Source: a virus
Strand: one strand, 5' to 3'
Length of the DNA: 64,000 nucleotides
IMG/VR virus record: IMGVR_UViG_3300035698_012119
Coordinates: 16,668 to 80,667 of that record
Below the pieces are notes generated by a model. It did not search any database. It was not told where the DNA came from and saw only the letters and a list, made by a program, of their open reading frames with translations. Position numbers and translations under genes: made by a program. Of the stretch, positions 42,578 through 50,398 are shown one piece after another. Positions within the stretch are counted from its first letter, which is position 1; each line of letters opens with the position of its first letter.

Positions 42578-42895
42578 TCACGTAAATTTTACAGACGTGT
42601 GCCAATATTCAACTTGTTCAGATGTCACGATCATTTCAGGATTATCATCAATCCACACATCAACCTTGATGTTGTTGTCTTCCGCAAACGTCTTCTTATA
42701 ACTGCCGCCTGTCGGCCTACAATTGTGTACTCCAATAGTCACGCCAAGTGTATCATACACTTTCTGCATCTCGTCGTGTCGTCTGAACGTGATGCACAGA
42801 ACTGTATGTCCCCTCTCCATAGCTGATTTGGCCCACAACGTCCAAAGGTCAGGATCTGCCGTATAAGTCCCATCAAAATCCAAAGCAAAAATCAT
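42578..42895 (-). CDS. HAD-superfamily phosphatase-like protein
   Basis: 105 residues from ATG 42895 (AGGGA at 8 bases). IFALDFDGTYTADPDLW is HAD motif I with both Asp; a Thr in VLCITFRRH takes motif II, and VDVWIDDNPEM motif IV. It is a capless, very small HAD protein, as found in many phages; the substrate is unknown (nucleotide or sugar phosphate are typical). Confidence 0.85.
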   Translation of the reverse strand: MIFALDFDGTYTADPDLWTLWAKSAMERGHTVLCITFRRHDEMQKVYDTLGVTIGVHNCRPTGGSYKKTFAEDNNIKVDVWIDDNPEMIVTSEQVEYWHTSVKFT

Positions 42896-42956
42896 GTCTT
42901 TATCTATCCCTGACATACAAAAATTAGCACCCCAAATCACAAGGATGCTATTTTTA

Positions 42957-43283
42957 TTACATTGTGCGTGCTACACTCGAAAGCTTCTGGTAGTATGTTG
43001 CTGCTGTGCCGCGTGACACGCCTTGCTTGACTGCAAGGTCGATCACGTCTTTGCGACGAAGCAAACCGTAGTTTGCTTGAAAGATTTGACGAAATTCAGC
43101 AACAGGAGATACAATCGAGGACGATACAGGTGAATCTTTTTTTGTCTTTGCTTTTGCAGGAAGTGTGACAAGAATTTTACCGCCATCGCGTTTGGTGAAA
43201 ATGGGCTGTACCAAGCCTGCGCGAACTGCACCGCGCTTTGCACTTGACATTGAGGTGTATGTTTTTTCAAAGTTCTTAGTCAT
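42957..43283 (-). CDS. small basic protein with C-terminal HTH-like segment
   Basis: 108 residues from ATG 43283 (GGAA upstream). The N-terminal half is basic and flexible (Lys/Ser-rich). The C-terminal half DVIDLAVKQGVSRGTAATYY, then QKLSS, looks like a helix-turn-helix, so DNA binding is plausible. The first residues MTKNFEKTY resemble the start of the PARP-like protein. No family recognised. Confidence 0.65.
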   Translation of the reverse strand: MTKNFEKTYTSMSSAKRGAVRAGLVQPIFTKRDGGKILVTLPAKAKTKKDSPVSSSIVSPVAEFRQIFQANYGLLRRKDVIDLAVKQGVSRGTAATYYQKLSSVARTM

Positions 43284-43372
43284 TTTTATGTTCCGTTTAT
43301 TTGTTGCTGTTTGCTTACCTTTATAAGCTAGCGCCAAGCAAATAGAATGGCAACAATGTTTTTGGAACATTC

Positions 43373-43870
43373 TTAACTAATTTCTACCAGACTGACTTTT
43401 ATCTGTTTTTCACCTCTGAGTTGAGCAGCGACGACAGCATGGTGCCCATCACTTATGAAGAACCTCCCAGCATACTTAACAACATGGATGTGGTTAGGGT
43501 TTGTGTTTGTGATCTTGTCGCGTAGCTTTTCAACGTCGTTTGTCATGACGTATGGCTGTGTGGCAACCAACTGACTGATGTTCAATGTGGTCTGTTTGTT
43601 CATCTTGTCGTACTGACGCTGGCCTTCATCTCTCACCTTCTTATCTACGTCTTCCATTCCCAACTCCATCTGCAAGTCATATAGTGCCTCTGCTGCCTGA
43701 CTTGAAAGTTTTTCATCGAAGGACGTAAGGGGGATGTGACCTCCCTTTGGGACCTTCTCCCATGTGCCAAAGCTTGAACGTGTGCCGTATCTACGTGATG
43801 CACGCTGCGCGAGCCTTACAGGGTCCACCTTACGTTCAAATAATTGACAAAATTGTGTAAAAAGTATCAT
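43373..43870 (-). CDS. ParB/sulfiredoxin-fold nuclease-like protein
   Basis: 165 residues. The C-terminal part has HVVKYAGRFFISDGHHAVVA, then AQLRGEKQIKVSLVE, the G-H-H-R/A pattern of the ParB/Srx domain found in phage proteins. The usual G-(E/D)-H-R-x-x-A reads DGHHAVVA. It may bind or nick DNA, or act as a CTPase-like switch; the specific role is unknown. Confidence 0.75.
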   Translation of the reverse strand: MILFTQFCQLFERKVDPVRLAQRASRRYGTRSSFGTWEKVPKGGHIPLTSFDEKLSSQAAEALYDLQMELGMEDVDKKVRDEGQRQYDKMNKQTTLNISQLVATQPYVMTNDVEKLRDKITNTNPNHIHVVKYAGRFFISDGHHAVVAAQLRGEKQIKVSLVEIS

Positions 43871-43953
43871 TTTGTTGTTGACCTGCTTGTGAAAATAGGG
43901 ATAATAGAGTTATGGCTCTGGATATAAGAGGCTATAGTAGGTGCTGAGGTGGT

Positions 43954-44229
43954 TTAGTTTAGGTCGATGTTGAACACTTTGAATGGAAATTGTTCAGAAG
44001 AATATATCTCAATTCGCTTCTTAAAGTGGTCTAATGTATAGTTAGTGTATGCGCCATGGGTGATATCATCAGCAATGTCATACAGTGTAGCTTCGTCAGC
44101 ATTGTTACCCTTTCTTAGCACTCTACCAATGGATTGAAGAATACGAACTTCTGATTTTGATCCTGAGGCGAGAATTAGATTATCAAGCCGCTTGATCGAC
44201 ACACCTGTGGAGAAATGTTCCATACGAAG
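43954..44229 (-). CDS. uvsW: UvsW helicase, C-terminal part (exon 2)
   Basis: About 91 residues: RMEHFSTGVSIKRLDNLILA (motif V) and LQSIGRVLRKG (motif VI with the arginine finger), then the C-terminal tail. These are the missing last motifs of the helicase whose N-terminal part ends at 45470-46822. Fused after ...NKTMVV, the reading LRMEHFSTG aligns with T4 without a gap. The coding piece alone has a TTG at 44232 but no sensible start, so splicing or another repair of the interruption is expected. Confidence 0.88.
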   Translation of the reverse strand, partial: LRMEHFSTGVSIKRLDNLILASGSKSEVRILQSIGRVLRKGNNADEATLYDIADDITHGAYTNYTLDHFKKRIEIYSSEQFPFKVFNIDLN

Positions 44230-44273
44230 CAAGTATATTGTGATTCTTAACAGCGTATGACCTCCGTTCTATT

Positions 44274-45428
44274 TTAGTCGGTTTCATTTATAATTTCCTC
44301 TATTTTATGTTCATATCCATTTAACATACCGTATCTTTCACAATATATCTTTATGATGTTGTGTAAATTTTCAATCGAAGTTCTATACCACCCTCTATCT
44401 GTAAGAGGATCCTTGCTAACTTTATTTTTTAGTTTATACGCTTTAATAATTTTTATTTCTATACGTTTTGCAAGTTCTGTATTTGGAGTTTTAGTATTTA
44501 ATTTTCTGGAGTATTTTCCGTATGTTTTTATTATTTCATCATCAGCTAAATCTTCTAATAGATGTATCATGTCACTTGGTATTTTATTTCTTATATGACT
44601 TATTTTTCTGCTTTTTAGTGTTCTTTCTTTGTAATTTGGATCTTTCCAAAGTTCTGAAATGGCAGATCCATCAGAACCTCTGTATTTCCTATTTTTCATT
44701 TTTTCTATAAAGACTTCATCATTTTTCCAAAGACTTTTTAATTTTTTAGAAGCTTGTTCTTTTTTCTCTTTTGATCCATTTATTTTTTTCATAGTATTTT
44801 TGAAATTGTTAAAATCGCTTTCGGACATTTCAGAATATCTCTTATTCAGCGCATCTGAATATCTTTGTGTACCATTTATTATATTATACTCTATCATGTC
44901 TTTTGATTTTTGCTCTCGTCTTTCAGGTATCCACCACCTTTTTAATTGCTCTGATTTTTTAACACGATTTTCTGGAGAATTGCCAATGGCAGACATATTT
45001 TTAGAATGCCCATTGAGCATTTGTGCTCTGGCAATGTTTCTTCTTTTTTCTCTCCAGTCTTCATATTTTGGAGACTTTTTAAATTCTATCCACGCATTTT
45101 TTGTCGCCGTTGATATTATTTTTCTATATTCTTTTGATTCTCTGGTAGTTTTAGGAAGCATAAAGTTTAATGGTCTCGTAAATCTCCTTATTGGATACGC
45201 TTTTGACAATAGAAAATGTGCTTCCACGTGATCGGTATATGTTAAAGCATATACTAAATCATTTGCGTATATACATCGTGGAATTATATGGTGATCTTCA
45301 CAATATAATTCTGATGAAATCTTGTCTGTTTTATTTTCAAGAACAAAATCTATATATTTTTCTAGTGTAGACTCGTCTGATGGATCACCCAAAAGTTCAA
45401 CAAATTTATCAAATATGATCTTTTCCAA
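44274..45428 (-). CDS. HNH-family homing endonuclease within uvsW
   Basis: 384 residues from TTG 45428 with AAGGAG at good distance. ELYCEDHHIIPRCIYANDLV, then YALTYTDHVEAHFLLSKAYP, is an HNH core (HHIIPR ... H-x-x-x-H). The middle has short NUMOD3-like Lys/Ser repeats (ARAQMLNGHSKNMSAIGN and similar), and the C-terminus is Lys-rich. Codon use is far more AT-rich than in the flanking uvsW exons, a sign of recent transfer. It would cut intronless uvsW alleles of co-infecting relatives. Confidence 0.88.
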   Translation of the reverse strand: MEKIIFDKFVELLGDPSDESTLEKYIDFVLENKTDKISSELYCEDHHIIPRCIYANDLVYALTYTDHVEAHFLLSKAYPIRRFTRPLNFMLPKTTRESKEYRKIISTATKNAWIEFKKSPKYEDWREKRRNIARAQMLNGHSKNMSAIGNSPENRVKKSEQLKRWWIPERREQKSKDMIEYNIINGTQRYSDALNKRYSEMSESDFNNFKNTMKKINGSKEKKEQASKKLKSLWKNDEVFIEKMKNRKYRGSDGSAISELWKDPNYKERTLKSRKISHIRNKIPSDMIHLLEDLADDEIIKTYGKYSRKLNTKTPNTELAKRIEIKIIKAYKLKNKVSKDPLTDRGWYRTSIENLHNIIKIYCERYGMLNGYEHKIEEIINETD

Positions 45429-45449
45429 TATAATACTCCTTATAGGTAT

Positions 45450-45457
45450 TATTTATC
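45450..45457 (-). promoter_or_regulatory. late-type promoter GATAAATA for the intron endonuclease
   Basis: Lies 21 bases before the TTG start, with the RBS AAGGAG between. Late promoters inside introns are used by T4 homing endonucleases to separate their synthesis from splicing of the early host transcript. Confidence 0.65.
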
Positions 45458-45469
45458 AAAGATGACATT

Positions 45470-46822
45470 TCAACCGCCATTAGCTTTATTTTTTATCCAA
45501 TTTTCGGAAATGTCAGAATTTTCGGTTATATTTTTTCCTAAACAGACAGATCCGTCAGTAAGAATTACTTGTTCATCTTCTTCTATTTCAAGTTTATGTT
45601 CACCGAAAAAAAGAACTACCATTGTTTTGTTATCATTTTCGATTAAATGTCGAATTCGTTCTCGTTCTTCTCCTTTGGTATCTCCGTAGATGAAGTGAAG
45701 ATTTGTATCTGGGCTTTCAAGCATTGGAGCAAGAACCTTACCATGCTTCTCTACAAGTTCAAACAAAATAAGATTGTTCTGACCTTTGAGTGACCATACG
45801 AGATTGCGTATGAATGTGTTTCTCTTACTGCTATTTATGATGAACTCGCGCTCTGCATGGTAACGCTCTTCTTTTTTCAGCTTCTTAATTGCCTTTGAGA
45901 ACGTTGACCGTGTCTGTGCAGGATGTTTGAGAACAATTGCTTTGACATTAAATGTTGCAACTGTACCACTATCAATTAGGTCCTTTGTCGATACATATCT
46001 CTTAACATTTCCAAATAGTCCTGTCAAGATTAAAACGTGTGTTTTAGAATCAGAGGAGATGGTACCAGTAAAGCCAAATCTGTAGGGAGCTTCAGTGCAT
46101 TTTTCCATGATCTGGGTAAGCGACTTGCCTGTAAACAAATGTGCCTCATCACCCATCACAACGCGGAATTGGTCAAACCACTCCTTTTGTAACGGTCCTA
46201 ACGACTGCCATGTTGATATTACAATTTGTGCCGAGGTGTTTTTATCAACACCCCCTTGGATCTTGTATATCAAACTTGGATCACAGCCATAATCGATGAA
46301 GTCTCCTGCCATCTGATGTACAAGGGAAATTGTTGGGACAATTATTAGAACACGGTGTTGAAAGGCAGAAATGTAGTGGTGAGATATTAAATACTGCATG
46401 AACGATTTGCCACTAGAAGTTGGCGAAAGAGATAGGGTTCTCTTTTTACGAATGGCATTAACAATGTAGTCGTTTTGATACTCACGAAGCTCGAGCTTCG
46501 TCCCTGTTTCTTTTGCTAGTTGGTATCCGTAGTCATCAGGAACATTTGGTTCGTCGCATATTTCTTTGTCTACAATCAGATCATACGATCTGATTTCACA
46601 AAATTGTCGAAGCTGATCGATTAGACCTATGTGGAGATAAGGCTTGAATGGGGTGATCAGGCGAATGTACCCATCCCAAACCTTCGCCTTGTACTTCGGT
46701 GAGAATTGATAGTTTGCAGGTTGGAAGGCAAAGAATTCCATCAACTCTTGCATTATGCTCACATCAGCGATTACCTTCATGTGAACTTCGTTCATTTTCT
46801 CAACTCGAATTGTATCAGTCAC
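45470..46822 (-). CDS. uvsW: UvsW helicase, N-terminal part (exon 1 plus read-through)
   Basis: 450 residues as an open frame; helicase homology ends at residue 403-404 (NKTMVVL). Motif I SPTSSGKS (133-140),  the DEAH box in GDEAHLF, and motif III in GFTGT are clear. UvsW is an RNA-DNA and branched-DNA helicase that ends origin-dependent replication and unwinds recombination intermediates. The last 46 residues are coded by the intervening sequence. T4 UvsW has 503 residues; exon 1 plus exon 2 gives ~495. It lies 6 bases after uvsY. Confidence 0.92.
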   Translation of the reverse strand: MTDTIRVEKMNEVHMKVIADVSIMQELMEFFAFQPANYQFSPKYKAKVWDGYIRLITPFKPYLHIGLIDQLRQFCEIRSYDLIVDKEICDEPNVPDDYGYQLAKETGTKLELREYQNDYIVNAIRKKRTLSLSPTSSGKSFMQYLISHHYISAFQHRVLIIVPTISLVHQMAGDFIDYGCDPSLIYKIQGGVDKNTSAQIVISTWQSLGPLQKEWFDQFRVVMGDEAHLFTGKSLTQIMEKCTEAPYRFGFTGTISSDSKTHVLILTGLFGNVKRYVSTKDLIDSGTVATFNVKAIVLKHPAQTRSTFSKAIKKLKKEERYHAEREFIINSSKRNTFIRNLVWSLKGQNNLILFELVEKHGKVLAPMLESPDTNLHFIYGDTKGEERERIRHLIENDNKTMVVLFFGEHKLEIEEDEQVILTDGSVCLGKNITENSDISENWIKNKANGG

Positions 46823-46828
46823 GGTATA

Positions 46829-47266
46829 TTAATAGCCTCCGTTTTGGAATTTCTGAAAGTCGATCATGTTCTTTATGATGAAGTTTCTGTTATTTATCTG
46901 CTTGATTACATCTTCAAGAAACTTAGCCATTCCTGTATAGTAATCGATCTGTAGGGACAATTTAATTACCTCCTTGTCAGAGTGAATATATTTATCCATG
47001 TCGCTCCGAAGTATTTTCAAAGGGTTTGGCTTCCACCCACGCTCCTTCAAATCTTCCATGGCCATCGTACCGTTGTAATATTCTATCTTGTCCTTCTCAA
47101 GGACCTTTAGGTCCGCTTTAAGTTTATTAGCTTTCATTACAGCACGGTAGTATATTTTATAGTATTTTGCGTGTAGTCCAGGGATCTTCCCCGACTCTTG
47201 CGACAAGTTAGTTTCGTTTATTGTTGCGTCTTGGGCCCACATCTCTTCATATTTTTCAATGTCCAT
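46829..47266 (-). CDS. uvsY: recombination mediator UvsY
   Basis: 145 residues (T4 137). YEEMWAQDATINETNLSQES, the helical centre, SDMDKYIHSDKEVIKLSLQI, then DYYTGMAKFLED, and the C-terminal INNRNFIIKNMIDFQKFQNG all parallel T4 UvsY (SADKDVLKVDTSLQYWGILLDF; SRGFAIKHIQDMRAFEAG). It loads UvsX recombinase on gp32-covered single strands. Confidence 0.93.
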   Translation of the reverse strand: MDIEKYEEMWAQDATINETNLSQESGKIPGLHAKYYKIYYRAVMKANKLKADLKVLEKDKIEYYNGTMAMEDLKERGWKPNPLKILRSDMDKYIHSDKEVIKLSLQIDYYTGMAKFLEDVIKQINNRNFIIKNMIDFQKFQNGGY

Positions 47267-47284
47267 AAATTCAATCCTATCATA

Positions 47285-47785
47285 TTATTTTGGTATCTTT
47301 TCAATTGTGAACGAGTCGTATTGAAACGTCGCCGTCGCTTGAGGGTATGTGACGTCTGAATCAGTTACATTTAACGAGACATCGCTCAGCGACGTTGGAA
47401 AGCAATTTATATATTTCACAAGAATGTTTGAGTTCTTCTTGCTGTTCATTACTGTAATTGTAATGTCCGAAAACAGTCTTTGTACAGTATTCTGTATTTT
47501 CTCATATTGACTGTGGTTGCTTGGAAATGCTGAACCGACAATCCAATCAAAAATCTCCACGTAGTTGTTCATGTCTTCATCGATTATAAAAACAAGATCT
47601 AGATTTGAGTATGTTACGTTGCTAGGAGTCTGAAATACGGGGTTGAATCGTGTAGGCTGCACAATTGGTGATGTGCTGATGCTTGGGATCGAGGACTGTT
47701 GCGCGAAGAACTCAACATTAGGTAGCCTCTTTATTGCTACTCTAAATTCAATTGGTGAAAAATAGTTCGGTACTATTGTTGACAT
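47285..47785 (-). CDS. tail-tube-fold virion protein
   Basis: 166 residues. The pattern FRVAIKRLPNVEFFAQQSSI, then PSISTSPIVQPT, and LDLVFIIDEDMNNYVEIFDW, then IVG, belongs to a tail-tube-like family found beside uvsY/gp55 in exo-T4 phages. It differs from the gp19-type gene at 15938-16648, so it may be the terminator or an alternative tube ring. A CATAAATA late-type box lies 48 bases upstream, matching late expression although the gene sits next to early genes. Confidence 0.75.
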   Translation of the reverse strand: MSTIVPNYFSPIEFRVAIKRLPNVEFFAQQSSIPSISTSPIVQPTRFNPVFQTPSNVTYSNLDLVFIIDEDMNNYVEIFDWIVGSAFPSNHSQYEKIQNTVQRLFSDITITVMNSKKNSNILVKYINCFPTSLSDVSLNVTDSDVTYPQATATFQYDSFTIEKIPK

Positions 47786-47801
47786 GATATCCTGTTCCCT
47801 G

Positions 47802-47830
47802 TTGACTAAGCAATTTCAGACGACTACAGT
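47802..47830 (+). promoter_or_regulatory. sigma70 early promoter, start of the plus-strand early region
   Basis: TTGACT (47802-47807), 17 bases, TACAGT (47825-47830). It is divergent from, and overlaps the leader of, the late tail-tube-fold gene. Confidence 0.7.
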
Positions 47831-47832
47831 GT

Positions 47833-47840
47833 TATTTATG
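47833..47840 (-). promoter_or_regulatory. late-type promoter CATAAATA for the tail-tube-fold gene
   Basis: One mismatch to TATAAATA on the minus strand, 48 bases upstream of ATG 47785. Confidence 0.6.
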
Positions 47841-47862
47841 TTTAAAGATGAAGGACGACCTG

Positions 47863-48108
47863 ATGAAACAGAAGCGACACGACTTTCATATAATCAGCGG
47901 AGACAGAGTCGAAGATGCTCGAGGAAATGTGTACTTGATTACAAGCATTACGGAGCCTGTCGGATATCGATGGTGTGAACCGTATGTAGGTAGGACGGTC
48001 AATTTGGTTTGTGTGTCAGGACCAAATACTACAAGCACTCGTGCTATTGAACACAAAGTGTTGGATGGCATGTCACAGAGCTCTAAACTGTGGAAGTGTA
48101 ACACCTAA
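47863..48108 (+). CDS. small early protein, unknown
   Basis: 81 residues from ATG 47863 (AAGGA at 7 bases), preferred over ATG 47848, which has no RBS. Beta-type sequence (DFHIISGDRVEDARGNVYLI) with a KOW-like look. No family recognised. First gene behind the early promoter at 47802. Confidence 0.65.
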   Translation: MKQKRHDFHIISGDRVEDARGNVYLITSITEPVGYRWCEPYVGRTVNLVCVSGPNTTSTRAIEHKVLDGMSQSSKLWKCNT

Positions 48109-48137
48109 CATACCACAATTTCAAGAAAAAACAACCG

Positions 48138-48166
48138 TTGACCACGTGTTCTATAACATGTATATA
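48138..48166 (+). promoter_or_regulatory. sigma70 promoter for lipoprotein-cca
   Basis: TTGACC (48138-48143), 17 bases, TATATA (48161-48166); a TATAAA lies two bases further. Confidence 0.7.
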
Positions 48167-48197
48167 AAACTTATAACAAACGTGAAAGAAAACCAAA

Positions 48198-48392
48198 ATG
48201 AAATGTGCAATCATCACTTCCGTCCTGCTTCTATCAGCTTGTTCTTCGCCATCGATTACAGACCTCGATAAACGCCTTCGTGCCGAGGAAGATTTCCGCT
48301 CACACCAAATGTATCTCGAAGAACTGTACACTAAACATGACCCTGAGTTTGTAGATGACTGCATCTACCACAATCTCAGTTGTGAGTTTTGA
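48198..48392 (+). CDS. small lipoprotein, possible superinfection-exclusion factor
   Basis: 64 residues: a short signal peptide MKCAIITSVLLLSAC with a lipobox (LSAC, Cys15), Ser after the Cys, then a polar helical tail with two more Cys. It should be lipid-anchored, probably to the outer membrane (no Asp at +2). It sits directly behind an early promoter, so it is made at once after infection. Early phage lipoproteins of this size (for example T5 Llp) block the receptor; that role is inference. It is not next to an i-spanin-like gene. Confidence 0.8.
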   Translation: MKCAIITSVLLLSACSSPSITDLDKRLRAEEDFRSHQMYLEELYTKHDPEFVDDCIYHNLSCEF

Positions 48393-48450
48393 AACGACAC
48401 GTGCTAGAAATAACAGCAAAAGAAGACATATTACAAAAGAGGGCGTGGAA

Positions 48451-49692
48451 ATGAAAAAATATCTTGTAGGTGGTGCAGTTCGCGACATGCAAATGGGTAT
48501 TGAGCCTAAAGATCTAGATTATGTTGTAGTAGGTGCTACACATGAACAAATGATTGCTAGTGGGTTCGAGCACGTTGGTGCCGATTTCCCCGTGTTTCTA
48601 CATCCTGTTACGAGTGATGAGTATGCGCTGGCACGACGTGAAAAGAAGACAGGCGTAGGATACGTCGGATTCACGTCTGAATTTGGTGTGGGTGTGACCC
48701 TGGAGGAGGATCTAGGGAGGAGAGACATTACTGTTAACAGCATGGCATATGACATTGATGAAGGACTAATCGATCCGTTCAACGGTCAAGACGATGTTGC
48801 TAACAAAGTTCTTCGTCATACCGGCACTGCCTTTGTTGAAGATCCTGTTCGTGTTCTCCGGATCGCACGACTTCGCGCACGATTTGGCTCGGAGTGGACA
48901 GTTGCACCTGAGACAAAGGTTCTAATTTATCGTATGGCCAAATCGGGCATTCTCAATGAGCTGCAAGCAGATCGTGTGTGGAAAGAAATGAGCCGTGCAC
49001 TGATGGAGCCAAATCCACAGCTTTTCTTTGACACACTACTTGAGTGTGATGCGCTTCATGTTATATTTCCTGAAATCTACAAACTGCTGACCGCACTGGA
49101 AAGTAACCGTTGGCACCCAGAGAAAACAGCGCTAGCACATACAATGCTTGTGCTCGAGCAATCTGCAAGGTTTGATTTTCCTCTTGATGTACGCTTTGCG
49201 TGTCTCGTTCATGACATTGGAAAGGGACTCACACGTTTTGAGAATCTTCCAAGTCACTTTGGCCATGATGTCAATGGGGTGGCTCTTGTAGAAGCGTTTG
49301 CAAACCGAATTTCAGTTCCTGCAAAAATTCGTGACCACGCGAAGAAGGCAACACGCTACCATATGAGCATGCATAAACTCAGTACGTTGAACGACAAGAC
49401 GTTTGTTAAGATGTTTGATGCTATGAGTGTTAAGAACGACCCACGCAGCGTAGAGGTTTTACTTTGCGTTGGTATTTGCGACGAGAGAGGACGTCTTGGC
49501 TCTGAAAACAATTCTATTGACCACCTCAACGATCTGACCACGTTGTTTGAAGCATATGACAGCGTGAAGTTTACTAATGTTTTCCCAAACGGTCAAACAA
49601 ACGTCAACAAGATCAAAGACGGAATGTTCAAGGCGAGAATCCAAGCGATTAAATCAGCCAGAGCCTCTATCCGATCTGATTGTAAATTATAA
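48451..49692 (+). CDS. cca: CCA tRNA nucleotidyltransferase, full-length HD type
   Basis: 413 residues from ATG 48451, almost exactly the length of E. coli Cca (412). GG-AVRD (7-12) and D21-L-D23 form the nucleotidyltransferase site; RRDITVNSMAYD, DPVRVLRIARLRARF and ELQADRVWKEM are the head/neck motifs. A C-terminal HD domain is complete (LVHDIGKG). It adds or repairs the 3' CCA of tRNAs without a template. The gamma-proteobacterial architecture points to a host-derived gene. Phage tRNAs whose genes lack CCA would need it. Confidence 0.97.
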   Translation: MKKYLVGGAVRDMQMGIEPKDLDYVVVGATHEQMIASGFEHVGADFPVFLHPVTSDEYALARREKKTGVGYVGFTSEFGVGVTLEEDLGRRDITVNSMAYDIDEGLIDPFNGQDDVANKVLRHTGTAFVEDPVRVLRIARLRARFGSEWTVAPETKVLIYRMAKSGILNELQADRVWKEMSRALMEPNPQLFFDTLLECDALHVIFPEIYKLLTALESNRWHPEKTALAHTMLVLEQSARFDFPLDVRFACLVHDIGKGLTRFENLPSHFGHDVNGVALVEAFANRISVPAKIRDHAKKATRYHMSMHKLSTLNDKTFVKMFDAMSVKNDPRSVEVLLCVGICDERGRLGSENNSIDHLNDLTTLFEAYDSVKFTNVFPNGQTNVNKIKDGMFKARIQAIKSARASIRSDCKL

Positions 49693-49695
49693 ATA
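49688..49695 (+). promoter_or_regulatory. late promoter TATAAATA
   Basis: An exact consensus that overlaps the cca stop codon, 30 bases before ATG 49726. Confidence 0.82.
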
Positions 49696-49725
49696 AAGCA
49701 CATACTTTACAAGAGGCTTACTCCA

Positions 49726-50346
49726 ATGATGTCATTTAAACAGCACGTGAATGAAAACTATAAGAATTTTATAGGACCTGTAGAAACAAGAATTCAACGT
49801 GAGAAGTGGATTGATCGGGTGTGGGACATCGTACAGAAGTCTTACGCACCGATTGGTGGAATTCAAGGTAGCGGTTTTGGCTCTAAAAAAGATATGATCG
49901 AAAAGATCCCCTTTTGGAAATTGTACACAAAAGGGGATAACCTTGTGGCTGCAGCCTTCTATAAAGATAAAGGCGGCAGAAAGTCAGTGGCAATTGCCAC
50001 TGACGGGTCCGATCTTGGTAAGAAAGTTGTTGGAGATATTTTTAAGGCGTCTCTTGGTGTTTCATATGGTGAAAAGTCAGGACCTTCTCTTGCAATGATG
50101 ATAAAAACAGTCCCGTGGGACGTGTTGCAGAACTTCATGCTTACACCAAAGCAAATATCAAAAATTAGTAGCGTGGACGTAATGACAGTGGCAGAGTTTG
50201 GTGTAGAACAATTGAACACGAAAGACAAATTAACGTACGACAAATTTCCTCAATTACGTCCTTTCTTCTACATCAGATCACTTGGCGGTGAGATGCATCT
50301 GAAAGCTGCTATGGGAACTCCAAATCTTGGTATAATGTCAAAATAG
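49726..50346 (+). CDS. probable internal head protein (late, capsid-targeting-like N-terminus)
   Basis: 206 residues. The start MMSFKQHVNENYKNFIGPVE combines a T4 CTS-like helix (F-K-Q-H-V-N-E) with a body containing IQREKWIDRVWDIVQKSY, DNLVAAAFYKDKGGRKSVAI, then ATDGS. The body looks like a small alpha/beta (GNAT-like) domain known from other large phages, without a confirmed activity. The exact late promoter and N-terminal motif support packaging and injection; this is inference. Confidence 0.72.
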   Translation: MMSFKQHVNENYKNFIGPVETRIQREKWIDRVWDIVQKSYAPIGGIQGSGFGSKKDMIEKIPFWKLYTKGDNLVAAAFYKDKGGRKSVAIATDGSDLGKKVVGDIFKASLGVSYGEKSGPSLAMMIKTVPWDVLQNFMLTPKQISKISSVDVMTVAEFGVEQLNTKDKLTYDKFPQLRPFFYIRSLGGEMHLKAAMGTPNLGIMSK

Positions 50347-50348
50347 CG

Positions 50349-50377
50349 TTGACGTCTGTCTGTATTCAGCTTATAGA
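50349..50377 (+). promoter_or_regulatory. sigma70 promoter for the YqiA-like gene
   Basis: TTGACG (50349-50354), 17 bases, TATAGA (50372-50377), 22 bases before ATG 50399. Confidence 0.75.
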
Positions 50378-50398
50378 TACACACAAGGAGACCGCACA

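Larger units (their letters stand above)
44230..45613 (-). mobile_element. intervening sequence in uvsW (group I intron-like) with HNH endonuclease
   Basis: About 1384 bases separate ...GTAGTT (exon 1) from CTTCGTATG (exon 2). With the CTT assigned to exon 2, exon 1 ends in T and the insert ends in G, the group I intron rule. It contains an AT-rich HNH endonuclease with its own late-type promoter, like T4 intron endonuclease genes. I could not identify the P7 core pairing by eye, so intron type is unproven. The exon-1 frame stays open 46 codons into the insert, and the exon-2 frame 15 codons upstream, both touching an NGG-coding sequence (AATGGCGGT and AACGGAGGT). A precise insertion of the endonuclease into an older insert is therefore also possible. 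Confidence 0.75.

Noticed and set aside
44230-45613. Intein or split intein in uvsW
   Set aside because: The N-side does not begin with Cys or Ser at the junction and the C-side lacks the His-Asn end before Ser/Thr/Cys. A Hint-like pattern (QVILTDGSVCLGKNITENSD) is suggestive but incomplete.
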